Positions 1 to 9,208 of a stretch of DNA of 64,000 bases are shown here, piece after piece. The stretch lies in contig NZ_FOJN01000005.1 in the NCBI RefSeq assembly GCF_900111805.1, positions 1-64,000 on the forward strand, written 5' to 3'. Source of the DNA: Rhodococcoides kroppenstedtii (GTDB lineage: Bacteria; Actinomycetota; Actinomycetes; Mycobacteriales; Mycobacteriaceae). The stretch's first letter is position 1; each line of letters opens with the position of its first letter. A model generated the notes under the pieces. It was not told the DNA's origin and searched no databases. It saw nothing but the letters and a program-made list of their open reading frames with translations. Both the position numbers and the translations under genes were made by a program.

Positions 1-94
1 CACCCGCTACGACAAACTCGCAATCACCTACCGAGCCGCCGTCACCCTCTGCGCAATTCTCACCTGGCTACGCCAATTGGGAGACACGCCCTAG
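1..94 (+). mobile_element. Right end of an IS5-family (IS427-like) insertion sequence
   Basis: The first 94 bases encode the end of a transposase. They finish in GGAGACACGCC followed by CTAG, and unrelated NTPase coding sequence starts at once. IS427-group elements are known to carry GGxGTGTCTC-like tips and to duplicate CTAG or TA targets. I therefore read 91-94 as the target duplication and the preceding bases as the terminal inverted repeat. The left end and most of the element lie outside the window, so neither its length nor the second target copy can be checked. Confidence 0.7.
2..94 (+). CDS. IS5-family transposase, C-terminal 30 residues (partial)
   Basis: An open frame runs in from the window edge and stops at TAG 92-94. 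The visible tail contains RYDKLAITYRAAVTL and then ILTWLRQL. This matches the usual C-terminal end of IS5/IS427-type transposases (RYDKxAxxYxAAV...xxWL). The catalytic DDE residues lie upstream, outside the window. The stop codon falls in the CTAG that looks like the target duplication, so the insertion site itself may supply the stop. The family call rests on this short tail only. Confidence 0.7.
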   Translation, partial: TRYDKLAITYRAAVTLCAILTWLRQLGDTP

Positions 95-1919
95 CCTCCT
101 CTTGGACTCGTTAGACGAGGCTGCGTTGGCCGCCGGACCCGAACACTTCTGGGCGTTCCTACAGGACATTGCGGGCCTGCTGGCTGGATCCACTCCCAAT
201 AGGCAGGTTGTAATATTGGGTAGGCCGGAATCGATACTTACTACCCAATTAGTCTTCGAGGAATGCGGCGTGCCTGTGGAGACAGCTGAGCTTGCACCCC
301 TCACCCGAATTCAGGCTGCTGAATTGACCGACCTAGCTTTGGATGCCGCACTTGTCGACGGGCGTCGGTACGAGACTCATCGTACCCATAGCCAACCGTT
401 TGCGGATTTGCGCGAGTGGATTTTCGACGATATTGCCACGGCTCTTGATATCGACGGGGCAGAAGATGGCAGTGTGGCGTCCGATTTCCTCGGTTATCCG
501 CCGGTGATTTTGGCAATTGCTAGGAGGCTTGCCGTAGAAAACCCTAGGGCAGAACTCATGCGCGCCCAGGAAGCTTCGGCAGGCTCTCGTTCAAGAGTCG
601 ACAGAGGGATTCTGCTCTTGAGCGTGACGGAGACAATTCTCGATCGAGAATCGCAAAAAGTGAGAAATCAGATCGACAACTTCTTGGATCTGCCGAACGA
701 GACGTTTTCGCTCCTGTACACGCGAGAAGAACAAATACTGCGCATATTAGGCAAGTTTCTTGGCAATATGCGCCTGGAGTCGCCGGCCGTGCTCAGGGCT
801 GCAGATCGCGTAGCTTATGAGGAACACATCGCGGGATTCGTTGGGGAGCACCCGTTTTTGTCGCTTAAAAAATACTCCAATCCGGTATTTGCCGATTACG
901 TGCGGGCCTACGTCGCAACCGCCGATACCGTTGAATTGCACGGTGTACGTCGTGCAGATCTTCTGGCCGCGTGCATGAAGCCGGGTCCGTTTTTTGCGCA
1001 CTTTTGTCACGCGCTAGCTAACCAAGTTAGCGTTGAGCGTCGTGAATCTTATGACTTCATCATCCGCGAGTCGATAATCGATGATTTGATAAAATCGTAC
1101 GCTGCTGGCAGTAGGGGTAATGACGCATTTTCAATCCTAGATAGCCCGACGCACACTAGCTTAGTGCTACATCCGTTCGAGGGCACCGCGAAGCAGTTGT
1201 CTCTCTCGGACGTGCTTGAATTCAGAGTCCTTGAGAAGTCCGGGGCGATTGAACTGACAACTTCGGTGAGTCGATGCTGGATCATCACGCGTCGATTCGG
1301 CGTGATTCTCAGCTCGGTCACTGACACTGTCGAAATCGGGCCACACTGCACCATACTGTCGGAAATGCTTGAAGTTCGGGCTCGGACCGTAAATGTTTCC
1401 TCAAGCAGGGGCGTTCACGACGACGAGACCGCTTCCGGCGCACTCCTCATGACGAAAGAATTCGTCGCAGACCAAGCGACCAAAATTACAACACGCTCGG
1501 ACCAATCCCTAGTCATCAATTGGCCGAATGCTTGGCATCCGTGGAAAACATACTTCAGCAAACTCCCTCAAACGTCTCATAAATCAGAAGCGCTTTCTGC
1601 CGAAGTTCTCATCGGACTCCGTCGCATTCTATTGTCCTTCAAGGGCGGAGCGGCGCAGGACCCCAGCCAACATAAAGAGATGATTGACAATATCGTAGTC
1701 GGCAAGAATGCGATGCTAGGGGCTATCCGCGACTCTTTGATTAGGTTGGGGGCAGTGAAGGTCGACGGCAAGATGTTCAGGCTCCAAGCTTCCGTTCTCT
1801 CTCCGCTCGGAGTCAATTATGTAGGCACGAAGGGCAAGGATTTCGCAACCTCGCTTGGACCGCTCCACAGGTTGGTGATGGAGTCAGAGGAAGTCAAGCG
1901 CGTCTGCGAGGATGATTGA
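95..1919 (+). pseudogene. NACHT/STAND-type NTPase, 5'-truncated by the IS
   Basis: An open frame continues directly from the IS junction to TGA 1917-1919. The first in-frame residues are LLLDSLDEA, a Walker B motif of the NACHT type (hhhDxxDE). About 40 residues later VVILGRPES resembles the strand and arginine after Walker B in these NTPases (ILTSRPE). Near residue 250, SLKKYSNPVFADYVRAYVA resembles the helical region of NACHT proteins. The Walker A loop and any N-terminal effector are missing, so this is a remnant. TTG at 102 gives a nominal 605-residue product but is inside the motif and is not a credible start. The last 300 residues are unassigned; a segment near the end (LRRILLSF...DSLIRLGAVKVDG) could be a winged helix. 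The gene is visibly less GC-rich than everything downstream, which suggests acquisition. NACHT proteins are often antiphage sensors; that role is inference here. Confidence 0.65.
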
Positions 1920-2149
1920 AGGTTGTGCCGGCGCCTTGCAAGATCCCCGAAACTGGAACAGCGCAGCAAAGCTGGCTTCGTCAAACGAGTGAGGGTTTTG
2001 CGTCCGGCTGTCACCAACTTCGTTGGTGAGTGGGAAGCCTGGCGGCCTTCAAGCTTGGCTGCCATTCCAGTCGCGTCCCCTCGGCCCAGGATGCCGAGAA
2101 AGCGCAGACCCGATTCGTTTTGAGTCTGGCTACCGCCTAGCCTAGCCGG
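1920..2149. other. Intergenic stretch between the NTPase remnant and jetA
   Basis: I see no convincing gene in these 230 bases. They contain one clean hairpin at 2012-2028 and no obvious attachment site or second IS end. The promoter for the Wadjet genes should lie here, but no good -35/-10 pair stands out. Confidence 0.5.
2012..2028 (+). terminator. Short perfect hairpin, possible terminator
   Basis: CACCAAC and GTTGGTG form a 7-bp stem around a TTC loop, about 90 bases after the NTPase stop. No T-run follows, so it may be a weak terminator or chance. Confidence 0.3.
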
Positions 2150-3649
2150 GTGACTGAAGCCGTGGGTCGAGAAGAGCTCGACGACCGGCTCCGGCTGCTG
2201 TCGTTCGCCACGGCCGAGAAGCGGCTCGACTACCTGCGGGTCCTCCGGGCGTTCGATCACGCCCGGACGGGGTACGTCGTACTCCTGCACGCCGGCGACG
2301 TCGCCGACATCCTGGCCCGCACAGACACCGGTGACGCACTCACCGCCGCCGAGATCGGGCCGCTGCTCGACCAGCTGCACACCTGGGGTGTGCTCGAACG
2401 CAGCTACGACGGGTCGCGAGCCGCCACCTTGGCGGAGTATCGCAACCGCCACTACGTGTACCAGTTCGGGCAGGTGGGCTACCACGCCTACCGCGCGGTG
2501 GAGGACGTCGTCGCCGCGCGCCCCGACGATGCGTCGTTGTCGCGACTGGCCCTGCCCGAACTGCTCGCCGACCTCGAGGGCCTGGCCGCCGCCAACCGGG
2601 CGGGCGACGCGGACCTGGTGCACCGCAAGCTCGTCCGCCTCGACGCGGCGCTGAACGACCTGGCCACCCGCGCCGCACACTTCTACCTCTCGCTCGGGGA
2701 CCTGGTGCGCACCACGGACGTCACCCCGGAGGCGTTCCTCGCCCACAAGGACGCGTTGCTCGCGCACATGCGGGAGTTCTCCTCCGACCTCGCGCGCTAC
2801 GCGCCGAAGCTCACGGCGGCCATAGAGGCGGTCGAGCGGACCGGCCTCGACGCCCTGTTGGACCGCGCGGCCGACAGCGACGAGCGCGTCTTCCTCGCGC
2901 GGGCCGATCGCCGCGCCGACCGCGCGGCCCGCTGGGCGGGTCTGGTCCACTGGTTCTCGGCCGACGACGGGACCGCCGAGGTCGACCGGCTCCGCGACGG
3001 CACCATGAGTGCGATCACCGCGGTGCTCGCGTTGCTGCGGCGGGTGACCGAGAGTCGTCGCACCGGCGTCAGCCGCGAGTCGCAGTTGCGGCACCTCGCG
3101 GGCTGGTTCGCCGCCGCTCCCACCGAGGACGCGGCGCACGCGCTGTTCGACGCCACGTTCGGGCTGGGTCGACCACGGCATCTGTCGATGGCGCATCCCG
3201 ACGCCGAGCTTATTCCCGACCACCGATCGTGGTGGGACGCTCCCCCCGTCGAGATCGCCCGCACCCTCGCCGAGACGGGCCGGGCTCCGGCCGCGGGTGC
3301 GCCCGCGCGCGTGCACCGCAACGACGCCGGGATGCGCCGTCTGCGGGAGCGCCAGCTCGACGCGCAGCGTCGCCGTGCCGACGCCGCGACGGCGCTCGGG
3401 GACGGCGGTGTCGACGGTCGCGTCCTCGGACCCGAGGAAACCGAGGTCCTGCTCTCCCTCCTCGACGCGGCCCTCGGTGCGCGCGTACCGGTGACCGGGC
3501 GAGTCCGGTCGACCACCGGAACCGAAGGAGCGACGTCGTTGACCCTCGCCCCGTGCGAGCACTCCACCGTCGTCCGGACTCATCGCGGCGCGTTGCACCT
3601 GGACAAGCTGGCCGTCACCGTCACTCGACGCACCGGAACGCGCCGATGA
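2150..3649 (+). CDS. jetA: Wadjet type II subunit JetA (TIGR02677/DUF2397 family)
   Basis: This 499-residue protein has the N-terminal pattern of TIGR02677 proteins (LLSFATAEKRLDYLRVLRAFDHAR) and is largely helical. It is first in the characteristic order TIGR02677-TIGR02678-TIGR02680. In Wadjet, JetA is the kleisin-like subunit that joins the JetC SMC dimer to JetB; together they extrude DNA loops to recognise small circular plasmids. The GTG start at 2150 follows a gene-free stretch. The stop overlaps the jetB start (ATGA at 3646-3649), indicating translational coupling. The gene is high-GC like the chromosome, unlike the NTPase remnant upstream. Family assignment rests on sequence style, size and gene order together. 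Confidence 0.85.
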   Translation: MTEAVGREELDDRLRLLSFATAEKRLDYLRVLRAFDHARTGYVVLLHAGDVADILARTDTGDALTAAEIGPLLDQLHTWGVLERSYDGSRAATLAEYRNRHYVYQFGQVGYHAYRAVEDVVAARPDDASLSRLALPELLADLEGLAAANRAGDADLVHRKLVRLDAALNDLATRAAHFYLSLGDLVRTTDVTPEAFLAHKDALLAHMREFSSDLARYAPKLTAAIEAVERTGLDALLDRAADSDERVFLARADRRADRAARWAGLVHWFSADDGTAEVDRLRDGTMSAITAVLALLRRVTESRRTGVSRESQLRHLAGWFAAAPTEDAAHALFDATFGLGRPRHLSMAHPDAELIPDHRSWWDAPPVEIARTLAETGRAPAAGAPARVHRNDAGMRRLRERQLDAQRRRADAATALGDGGVDGRVLGPEETEVLLSLLDAALGARVPVTGRVRSTTGTEGATSLTLAPCEHSTVVRTHRGALHLDKLAVTVTRRTGTRR

Positions 3650-4980
3650 GGGTGCACTCTGTCCCCGGCCTCGCGCTCGACAATTACCAACGCGCCGTCC
3701 GGACCGTCCTGTCCCACCACCTGATCACCCGGACGTACCCGGACCGCATCGCCCTGCCGCTGGTCCGGCGGTGGGCGACGGAACTGCGGGAGGATCTCCA
3801 GGAGGCGTTCGGCTACCGGCTAGAGGTCACCGAGACCACCGCGCGCCTGCATCCCGTCGTCGACCGCCTCGACGCCACCCGGCCGGCCCGCACGGCTGCG
3901 GACCGGGTGTTCGACCGTCGTCGCTACGCGTTGGTGGCCCTGGTGCTGGCCGCGCTCGGCCGCGCGGGCGACCAGGTCACGCTGTCCGAACTCGCCGACG
4001 CGGTGACGTCGGAAGCCGGCCGCGTCGTCGGCGTCGACCTCGACACCGAGCGGTCGTCCGACCGGGACGCCTTCGTCGACGCGGTCTCGTGGCTCGCCAC
4101 CCGCGGCGCGATCAGCCTCGCCGACGGCGATGCGGGCGGCTGGGCCCGTGACCCGGAGTCCGGCGAGGCGCTCTACGACATCGACCCGAGCATCGTCGCC
4201 GCCCTGTTCCGCCCACCCCGACCGGTGCAACACCTCGGCGGCGCGGCGGGTCTGCTGGCCGACCCGCCCCGCGACGGCGCGGACCGTGCCCGCCGCGCCC
4301 GCCGTGCCCTCGTCGAACGGCCCGTGGTGTACGGCGCGCCGGCCGAGCAGGACGTGCCCGACGCGCGGTCGATCGCGGACGTGGCGCTGCTCACCGGCCT
4401 GACCGCCGAACGCCGCGCCGAGGGCGTCGCACTGATCGACACGTCGGGCCGGCTGTCCGATCTGCGGTTCCCGTCCACCGGCACCGTCGCCCAGGTGGCG
4501 CTGCTGCTGGCCGGGGAGATCGCCGATCAAGTGCTCGACCCCGACGGCGATCCGCTGCCCCGGGCGGCGGCGACGATGGACCGCACCGCGGACCTGGTCG
4601 CGGCGTTGGACACGGCGGTCCCGATGGGCGGCGTGTTCGAGACCCTCAGTGACGAGCACGAATTCAAGGCGGACCCGGACGACGACGCGGCCGAATCGCA
4701 CCTGTACCCGGTGGTGTCGGACGACTGGCTCGCCGAGACCGTCGAGTCCGTCGTTCGGTCCTACGGGCGGACGTTCGCCGCCCAGTGGCAGGCGGACGCC
4801 GACGGACTTCGACGCGCTGCGCTCACCGTGCTCGAGCGACTGACGCTGATCGTTCCCGTCGACGGCGGCGTCGCGGCGCTGCCGGCGCTTGCGCGTTATC
4901 GGGGGGTGGTGGTGACGGTGCGTGAGCGCTCGGCCGCCCCCGACCTGTTCGAACCCGCACGCACGGAGGATCTCTCGTGA
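3646..4980 (+). CDS. jetB: Wadjet type II subunit JetB (TIGR02678/DUF2398 family)
   Basis: This is a 444-residue protein. The frame is open further upstream, but the ATG at 3646 overlaps the jetA stop by four bases and gives the expected N-terminus (LALDNYQRAVRTVLSHHLITRTYPD). The open frame upstream of it is antisense-like filler over jetA. TIGR02678 proteins are the second gene of type II Wadjet and correspond to the KITE-like JetB that binds the kleisin. The middle contains winged-helix-like segments (VTLSELADAVTSEAG). Its TGA overlaps the GTG of jetC (GTGA at 4977-4980), so the three genes form one tightly coupled transcript. Confidence 0.85.
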   Translation: MRVHSVPGLALDNYQRAVRTVLSHHLITRTYPDRIALPLVRRWATELREDLQEAFGYRLEVTETTARLHPVVDRLDATRPARTAADRVFDRRRYALVALVLAALGRAGDQVTLSELADAVTSEAGRVVGVDLDTERSSDRDAFVDAVSWLATRGAISLADGDAGGWARDPESGEALYDIDPSIVAALFRPPRPVQHLGGAAGLLADPPRDGADRARRARRALVERPVVYGAPAEQDVPDARSIADVALLTGLTAERRAEGVALIDTSGRLSDLRFPSTGTVAQVALLLAGEIADQVLDPDGDPLPRAAATMDRTADLVAALDTAVPMGGVFETLSDEHEFKADPDDDAAESHLYPVVSDDWLAETVESVVRSYGRTFAAQWQADADGLRRAALTVLERLTLIVPVDGGVAALPALARYRGVVVTVRERSAAPDLFEPARTEDLS

Positions 4981-7900
4981 CACGCAGTTCCCGTTTTCGC
5001 CCCACGCGCGCGGGCATCGTCAACCTGTGGGACTACCGGGACCAGGAGTTCTCATTCGCCGACGGTCGCCTGGTGCTGCGCGGGCCCAACGGTTCCGGCA
5101 AGACGAAGGCCCTCGAGGTGCTCTACCCCTTCGTGCTCGACGGCCGCATCGAGCCGCGTCGCCTCAACCCCTTCGCGGGCGAGGAACGCACCATGAAGTC
5201 CAATCTTCTGTACCGCGGCCAGGATTCGGCACACAGCTACGTGTGGATGGAGTTCGGGCGCGGCCGCGCCGACGACCCGGAATGCGTCACGGTGGGGATC
5301 GGCATGCGCGCCACCCGGTCCGTCGACAAGGTCACTCGGTGGTACTTCGTCGTCGACGGCCGGGTGGGCGTGGACTTCTCGCTGCTCGGGGACGACGACC
5401 GACCACTCACCAAGAAGCAGCTGGCCGAACAGATCGGCAGCGACGCCATCGTCGATCGTCCGATCGACTACCGCGCGGCGATCGACGCTCGCATGTTCGG
5501 ACTCGGGGCCGAGCGTTACGACCAGCTCATCACCCTCGTCCTCACGCTCCGACGGCCCCAACTCGCGAAGAACCTCGATCCCAAGGGCCTCTCGCGGGCG
5601 CTGTCGGACGGCCTGCGCCCGCTGGACGACCATCTGGTCCTGGACGCGGCACGGTCCTTCAGCGACATGGAGGAAGTGGGCCGCGCGCTCGAGGGCATCG
5701 CCGAAGCGGATCGTGCCGCCACGTCCTTTCTCGACGTCTACGGCCGCTATCTGGCGGTGCAGGCGCGGACCGACGTCGACCAGGTCTCCCGCCGCCTCGA
5801 CGCGGTCGATCACGCCGTCACCGCCGTGTTCGCCGCGCGCGCACTACAGGACCGACGCCGCGCCGAGCGAGAGGCCGCCGAACTCCGCTTCGACGAGGCC
5901 GACCGCGCCCTCGATCGCGCGCTGACCGATCAGCAGACGCTGCAACGCTCGTCGGCGTACGAGGGCAAGCAGCAACTCGACGACCTCGCCGACGCCGTGC
6001 GGCGCCTCGAGATCTCCACCCAGCAGCAGGCCGAGAAGGCCCGCCGGGCGCAGGAGGCCGTCGCCGGTCGCCGAGCGGACGCCGACGCCGCGGCGGAGCG
6101 AGCCCGGGAGGTGGCCGCCGTCGTCGCCCGCGCCGAGGACGAGCTGACGGCCGCCGCAGAGGAAGCGGGGATCGCCTGGACAGCCCTGCCCGCCGACGCA
6201 CGCGTCGATCGCATCACCACGGCCGTGCGCGGCCACGCGGAGGAGCGCGACGCCGACGTCCGGGCGGTCCGCGCGGCGGCGCAGCAGGTCGACCGCGCGA
6301 CCGCCGACCGTGCCCGTGCCGAGCGGGCGGCGGACCGCGGCCGTGACGAGCGCGACCGTGCGTCGGTTGCCCTGCGTGACGCCGAGGCCACGGTCGCGGC
6401 GGCGCGGGCACGGTGTGCTGGGGAACTGCGGTCGTGGTGGATCGAGGCCTCGCGCGTCGTCGACGACGGTGGCGTTCCCGCGGCGCTCGCCGACGCGCTC
6501 GACGCGATCGGGAACGACGACGCTCCGTCGCTCCGTGACGTGCTGCGCGAGCGTCTGCGCGACACGGTCGACGCCCTCCGGACCGCCGAACGGGAAGCGG
6601 TGCGCGCCGCGGAGGACGCACGCGGACTCCTCGTCGAGCTCGAGTCCGACCGTGTTCGCGTCGCCGCAGAGCACGACGACGCGCCGCCCGTGCCGCACAC
6701 CCGCCGGCCGCGTGAGAACGGGGTGGCGCTCTGGCAGCTCGTGCGCTTCGCCGAGCATGTCGACGACGCCGACGCGGCCGGTCTCGAGGCCGCACTCGAG
6801 GCCGCAGGCATTCTCGACGCCCTCGTCGGCGAGGACGTGCCGGGCGACATTGCGCTCACCGCGCTCGAGCCGGCCCGAGGACCGTCGCTCGCCGACGTGC
6901 TCACGGTCGAGGACGATCCCGCAGTGGACGCGGGCACTGTGCGACGGGTCCTCGAGTCGGTCGCGCTCGGCGGGGACGGGCCCGTTCGCGTCGCCGCCGA
7001 CGGGTCCTTCGCCCTCGGGGTGCTGCGGGGTTCGCACACGAAGCACGCCGCGGAGTACATCGGCGCCACGGCGCGGGCACGCCGACGAGCTGCCCGCGCG
7101 GCGGAACTCGACGCCGAGATCGACCGGACCCGTGGTCGGGCGCACGCCGCCGACCGTGCCGCCGTCGAGGCCCGCGCGCGTCTCGACGCCGTCCAGCGGT
7201 CGGTCGACCGACTGCCCGGCACGTCCTCGATCACGGCGGCGCTGCGCAGCACCGTCGAGGCCGCCGGTGCACTGCGCTCGGTCTCGGAGTCCGCGGCCGC
7301 GGCGGACCAGGACCTCGACCGCGCGGTCGCGGCGCAGGCAGCCGCGGAGAGAGCGCTGCGGACCGCCGCGGTGACGCATCGCGTGCCCGCCTCGGGACGC
7401 GAGCTCGACGCCCTCGCCGCCGCGATCCGCCATTTCGAGAACACCGGACACGCCCTTCTCCGGCACCGCGGCGACGTCGACCGCGCCGCCGAACGCGAGC
7501 GGGAGGCGTCGGCACGCCTCGAGGAAGCCGTCGGGAACGCGGAGGAGTACGCGGAGGAAGCGGCGATCGCCGAGACCGGGTACGAGCAGCAGTCGGCGAA
7601 ACTCGAGGTCCTGCGCGAGTCGCTCGGCGCCGACGCGGAACAGATCGACGCCGAACTAGCGGCGGTCCGCCGGCGCATCGAGGAGTGCAAGAAGGAGCAG
7701 ACCGCGGCCCGCAAGGCGGCGACCGCCGCGGGTGAGGACACCGGAGCCGCCGACGGCGCTCTGCGCACCGCGACGGCAGAACTCACGGCGGCCGTCACCG
7801 AAAGCCTCACGGATGCGCGACGATTGGCCCCGTACGCCGAACGCGACCTGTTGACCGTCCTCGGCGCCCCGTATCACCCGTGGCCCACCAGCGAGGCCGC

Positions 7901-9092
7901 CTGGTCCACACCGGATCAGGTGCTCTACCGGGCGGAGGCGGCCGACACACCCGACGAGGTGCCCGACGTGCTGCCCACCGAGGTCCGCGCGCTGCTGGAC
8001 GCCCTGGAGACCGCCACCACCGAGGTCAAGGCCACCGACTCCACGCGCAAATCCACCCGCAGCGCCCTCACCGCGGCGCTGCAGGATTTCGATGCCGGTC
8101 TGGCGGCGTCGGGTCAGGACTTCCGCCTCGAGTGGGATGCCGTCGACGGCGTGACGGTGGTGCGGGTACAGGACGAGCGCGGCCGAACGACCGTGGCGGA
8201 GTTCGCCTCTCGGGTGGCCGAGGCGCGGCGTGACCAGGAGTCCCTGCTGACCGACGCCGAACGCCGCATCCTCGAGGACGCGCTGCTGACGGGCCTGGCG
8301 CAGCAGATTCACGAGCGCACCGTCGACGCGCGGGCCCTCATCGCTCGGATGGGCGCCGAGATGAAGGAACGGCGCATGTCGTCCGGCTCCACCATCGGCG
8401 TCCACTGGGTGCTGGCGGACACGCTCGACGAGGAGGGGCGAGCGGTCTCGAAACTGCTCGAGCGCGACAGCGCCGCCTTGTCGCCGGACGACCTCGCGCG
8501 GATCCGGGCCTGGTTCGCGGCGCGGATCCGTACGGCCCGGGCGGCGCATCCGGAGCGGTCCTACCCCGAGATCCTCACGGAGGCACTCGACTACCGGCAG
8601 TGGCGGGTGTTCGCCTTCACGCTGCTCGGTGCGGACGGGTCCGAGGATCGGCTGACCGTCGCCCGGCACAGCGCTCTCTCCGGCGGCGAGCAGTCGGTGT
8701 CGTTGCACCTCCCGCTCTTCGCGGCGGCGCACGTGATGCTCTCGTCGGCCGACCCGCACTCCCCCCGGCTGCTGGCGCTGGACGAGGCGTTCGCCGGTGT
8801 GGACGACAACGGCCGCCGCGAATTGCTCGGCCTCAGTGTGCAATTCGATCTGGACCTGTTCATGACGGGCTACGACCTCTGGATCACCTACGCCGGCGTT
8901 CCCGGCTGCGCGCACTACGACCTGGCGCACTCCGCCGCCGAGAACACCGTCAGTGCAGCCTTGCTGGTCTGGGACGACGGCGAACTCCTCGCCGAACACG
9001 ACGGGTCCGACCTCGCCGCCGCCCTCGGCTCACCCCAGCGGCGGCGGGTGCCCACCCCGGTGTCGGGGGGACTCGACTTCGCGGAGGTGTAG
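4977..9092 (+). CDS. jetC: Wadjet type II SMC-like ATPase JetC (TIGR02680 family)
   Basis: This 1371-residue protein has an SMC/Rad50 layout. The P-loop GPNGSGKT is at residues 36-43. A very long Ala/Arg/Glu-rich coiled-coil region spans roughly 250-1150, interrupted near 600-700 by a more globular, hinge-like segment. The C-terminal ABC half has the signature LSGGEQ near 1235 and Walker B LLALDEAFAGVD near 1265. All ATPase motifs are intact. TIGR02680 proteins are the motor of type II Wadjet and drive loop extrusion. In characterised systems the loop-extruding complex hands a bent circular plasmid to the Toprim-type nuclease JetD. Here jetD does not follow: the next gene is convergent mshC, whose stop is 116 bp away. 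The complex could act with a nuclease encoded elsewhere, work without cutting, or be decaying. Confidence 0.9.
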   Translation: MTRSSRFRPTRAGIVNLWDYRDQEFSFADGRLVLRGPNGSGKTKALEVLYPFVLDGRIEPRRLNPFAGEERTMKSNLLYRGQDSAHSYVWMEFGRGRADDPECVTVGIGMRATRSVDKVTRWYFVVDGRVGVDFSLLGDDDRPLTKKQLAEQIGSDAIVDRPIDYRAAIDARMFGLGAERYDQLITLVLTLRRPQLAKNLDPKGLSRALSDGLRPLDDHLVLDAARSFSDMEEVGRALEGIAEADRAATSFLDVYGRYLAVQARTDVDQVSRRLDAVDHAVTAVFAARALQDRRRAEREAAELRFDEADRALDRALTDQQTLQRSSAYEGKQQLDDLADAVRRLEISTQQQAEKARRAQEAVAGRRADADAAAERAREVAAVVARAEDELTAAAEEAGIAWTALPADARVDRITTAVRGHAEERDADVRAVRAAAQQVDRATADRARAERAADRGRDERDRASVALRDAEATVAAARARCAGELRSWWIEASRVVDDGGVPAALADALDAIGNDDAPSLRDVLRERLRDTVDALRTAEREAVRAAEDARGLLVELESDRVRVAAEHDDAPPVPHTRRPRENGVALWQLVRFAEHVDDADAAGLEAALEAAGILDALVGEDVPGDIALTALEPARGPSLADVLTVEDDPAVDAGTVRRVLESVALGGDGPVRVAADGSFALGVLRGSHTKHAAEYIGATARARRRAARAAELDAEIDRTRGRAHAADRAAVEARARLDAVQRSVDRLPGTSSITAALRSTVEAAGALRSVSESAAAADQDLDRAVAAQAAAERALRTAAVTHRVPASGRELDALAAAIRHFENTGHALLRHRGDVDRAAEREREASARLEEAVGNAEEYAEEAAIAETGYEQQSAKLEVLRESLGADAEQIDAELAAVRRRIEECKKEQTAARKAATAAGEDTGAADGALRTATAELTAAVTESLTDARRLAPYAERDLLTVLGAPYHPWPTSEAAWSTPDQVLYRAEAADTPDEVPDVLPTEVRALLDALETATTEVKATDSTRKSTRSALTAALQDFDAGLAASGQDFRLEWDAVDGVTVVRVQDERGRTTVAEFASRVAEARRDQESLLTDAERRILEDALLTGLAQQIHERTVDARALIARMGAEMKERRMSSGSTIGVHWVLADTLDEEGRAVSKLLERDSAALSPDDLARIRAWFAARIRTARAAHPERSYPEILTEALDYRQWRVFAFTLLGADGSEDRLTVARHSALSGGEQSVSLHLPLFAAAHVMLSSADPHSPRLLALDEAFAGVDDNGRRELLGLSVQFDLDLFMTGYDLWITYAGVPGCAHYDLAHSAAENTVSAALLVWDDGELLAEHDGSDLAAALGSPQRRRVPTPVSGGLDFAEV

Positions 9093-9208
9093 TCGCCGAG
9101 CACGGTGTGCGTCTCGGCGGCTTCTCGCGCGGGATGCCGTCGACTCCTCATTCGAGCCTCGATTGCGGCGGGAAACCGCGTTCACGGAGTCCGAGCCGCA
9201 CGGGGCGC

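Noticed and set aside
1817..3598. 593-codon minus-strand frame over jetA
   Set aside because: Low-complexity shadow of jetA with no recognisable protein features.
5844..7810. Two long minus-strand open frames within jetC
   Set aside because: They are Arg/Ser/Ala-rich products of high-GC third-position bias opposite a coiled coil and have no ribosome site or family features.
9093..9208. Remnant of a jetD gene between jetC and mshC
   Set aside because: None of the six frames of these 116 bases gives a stretch resembling JetD; too short to prove absence of a scar, but no support for one.
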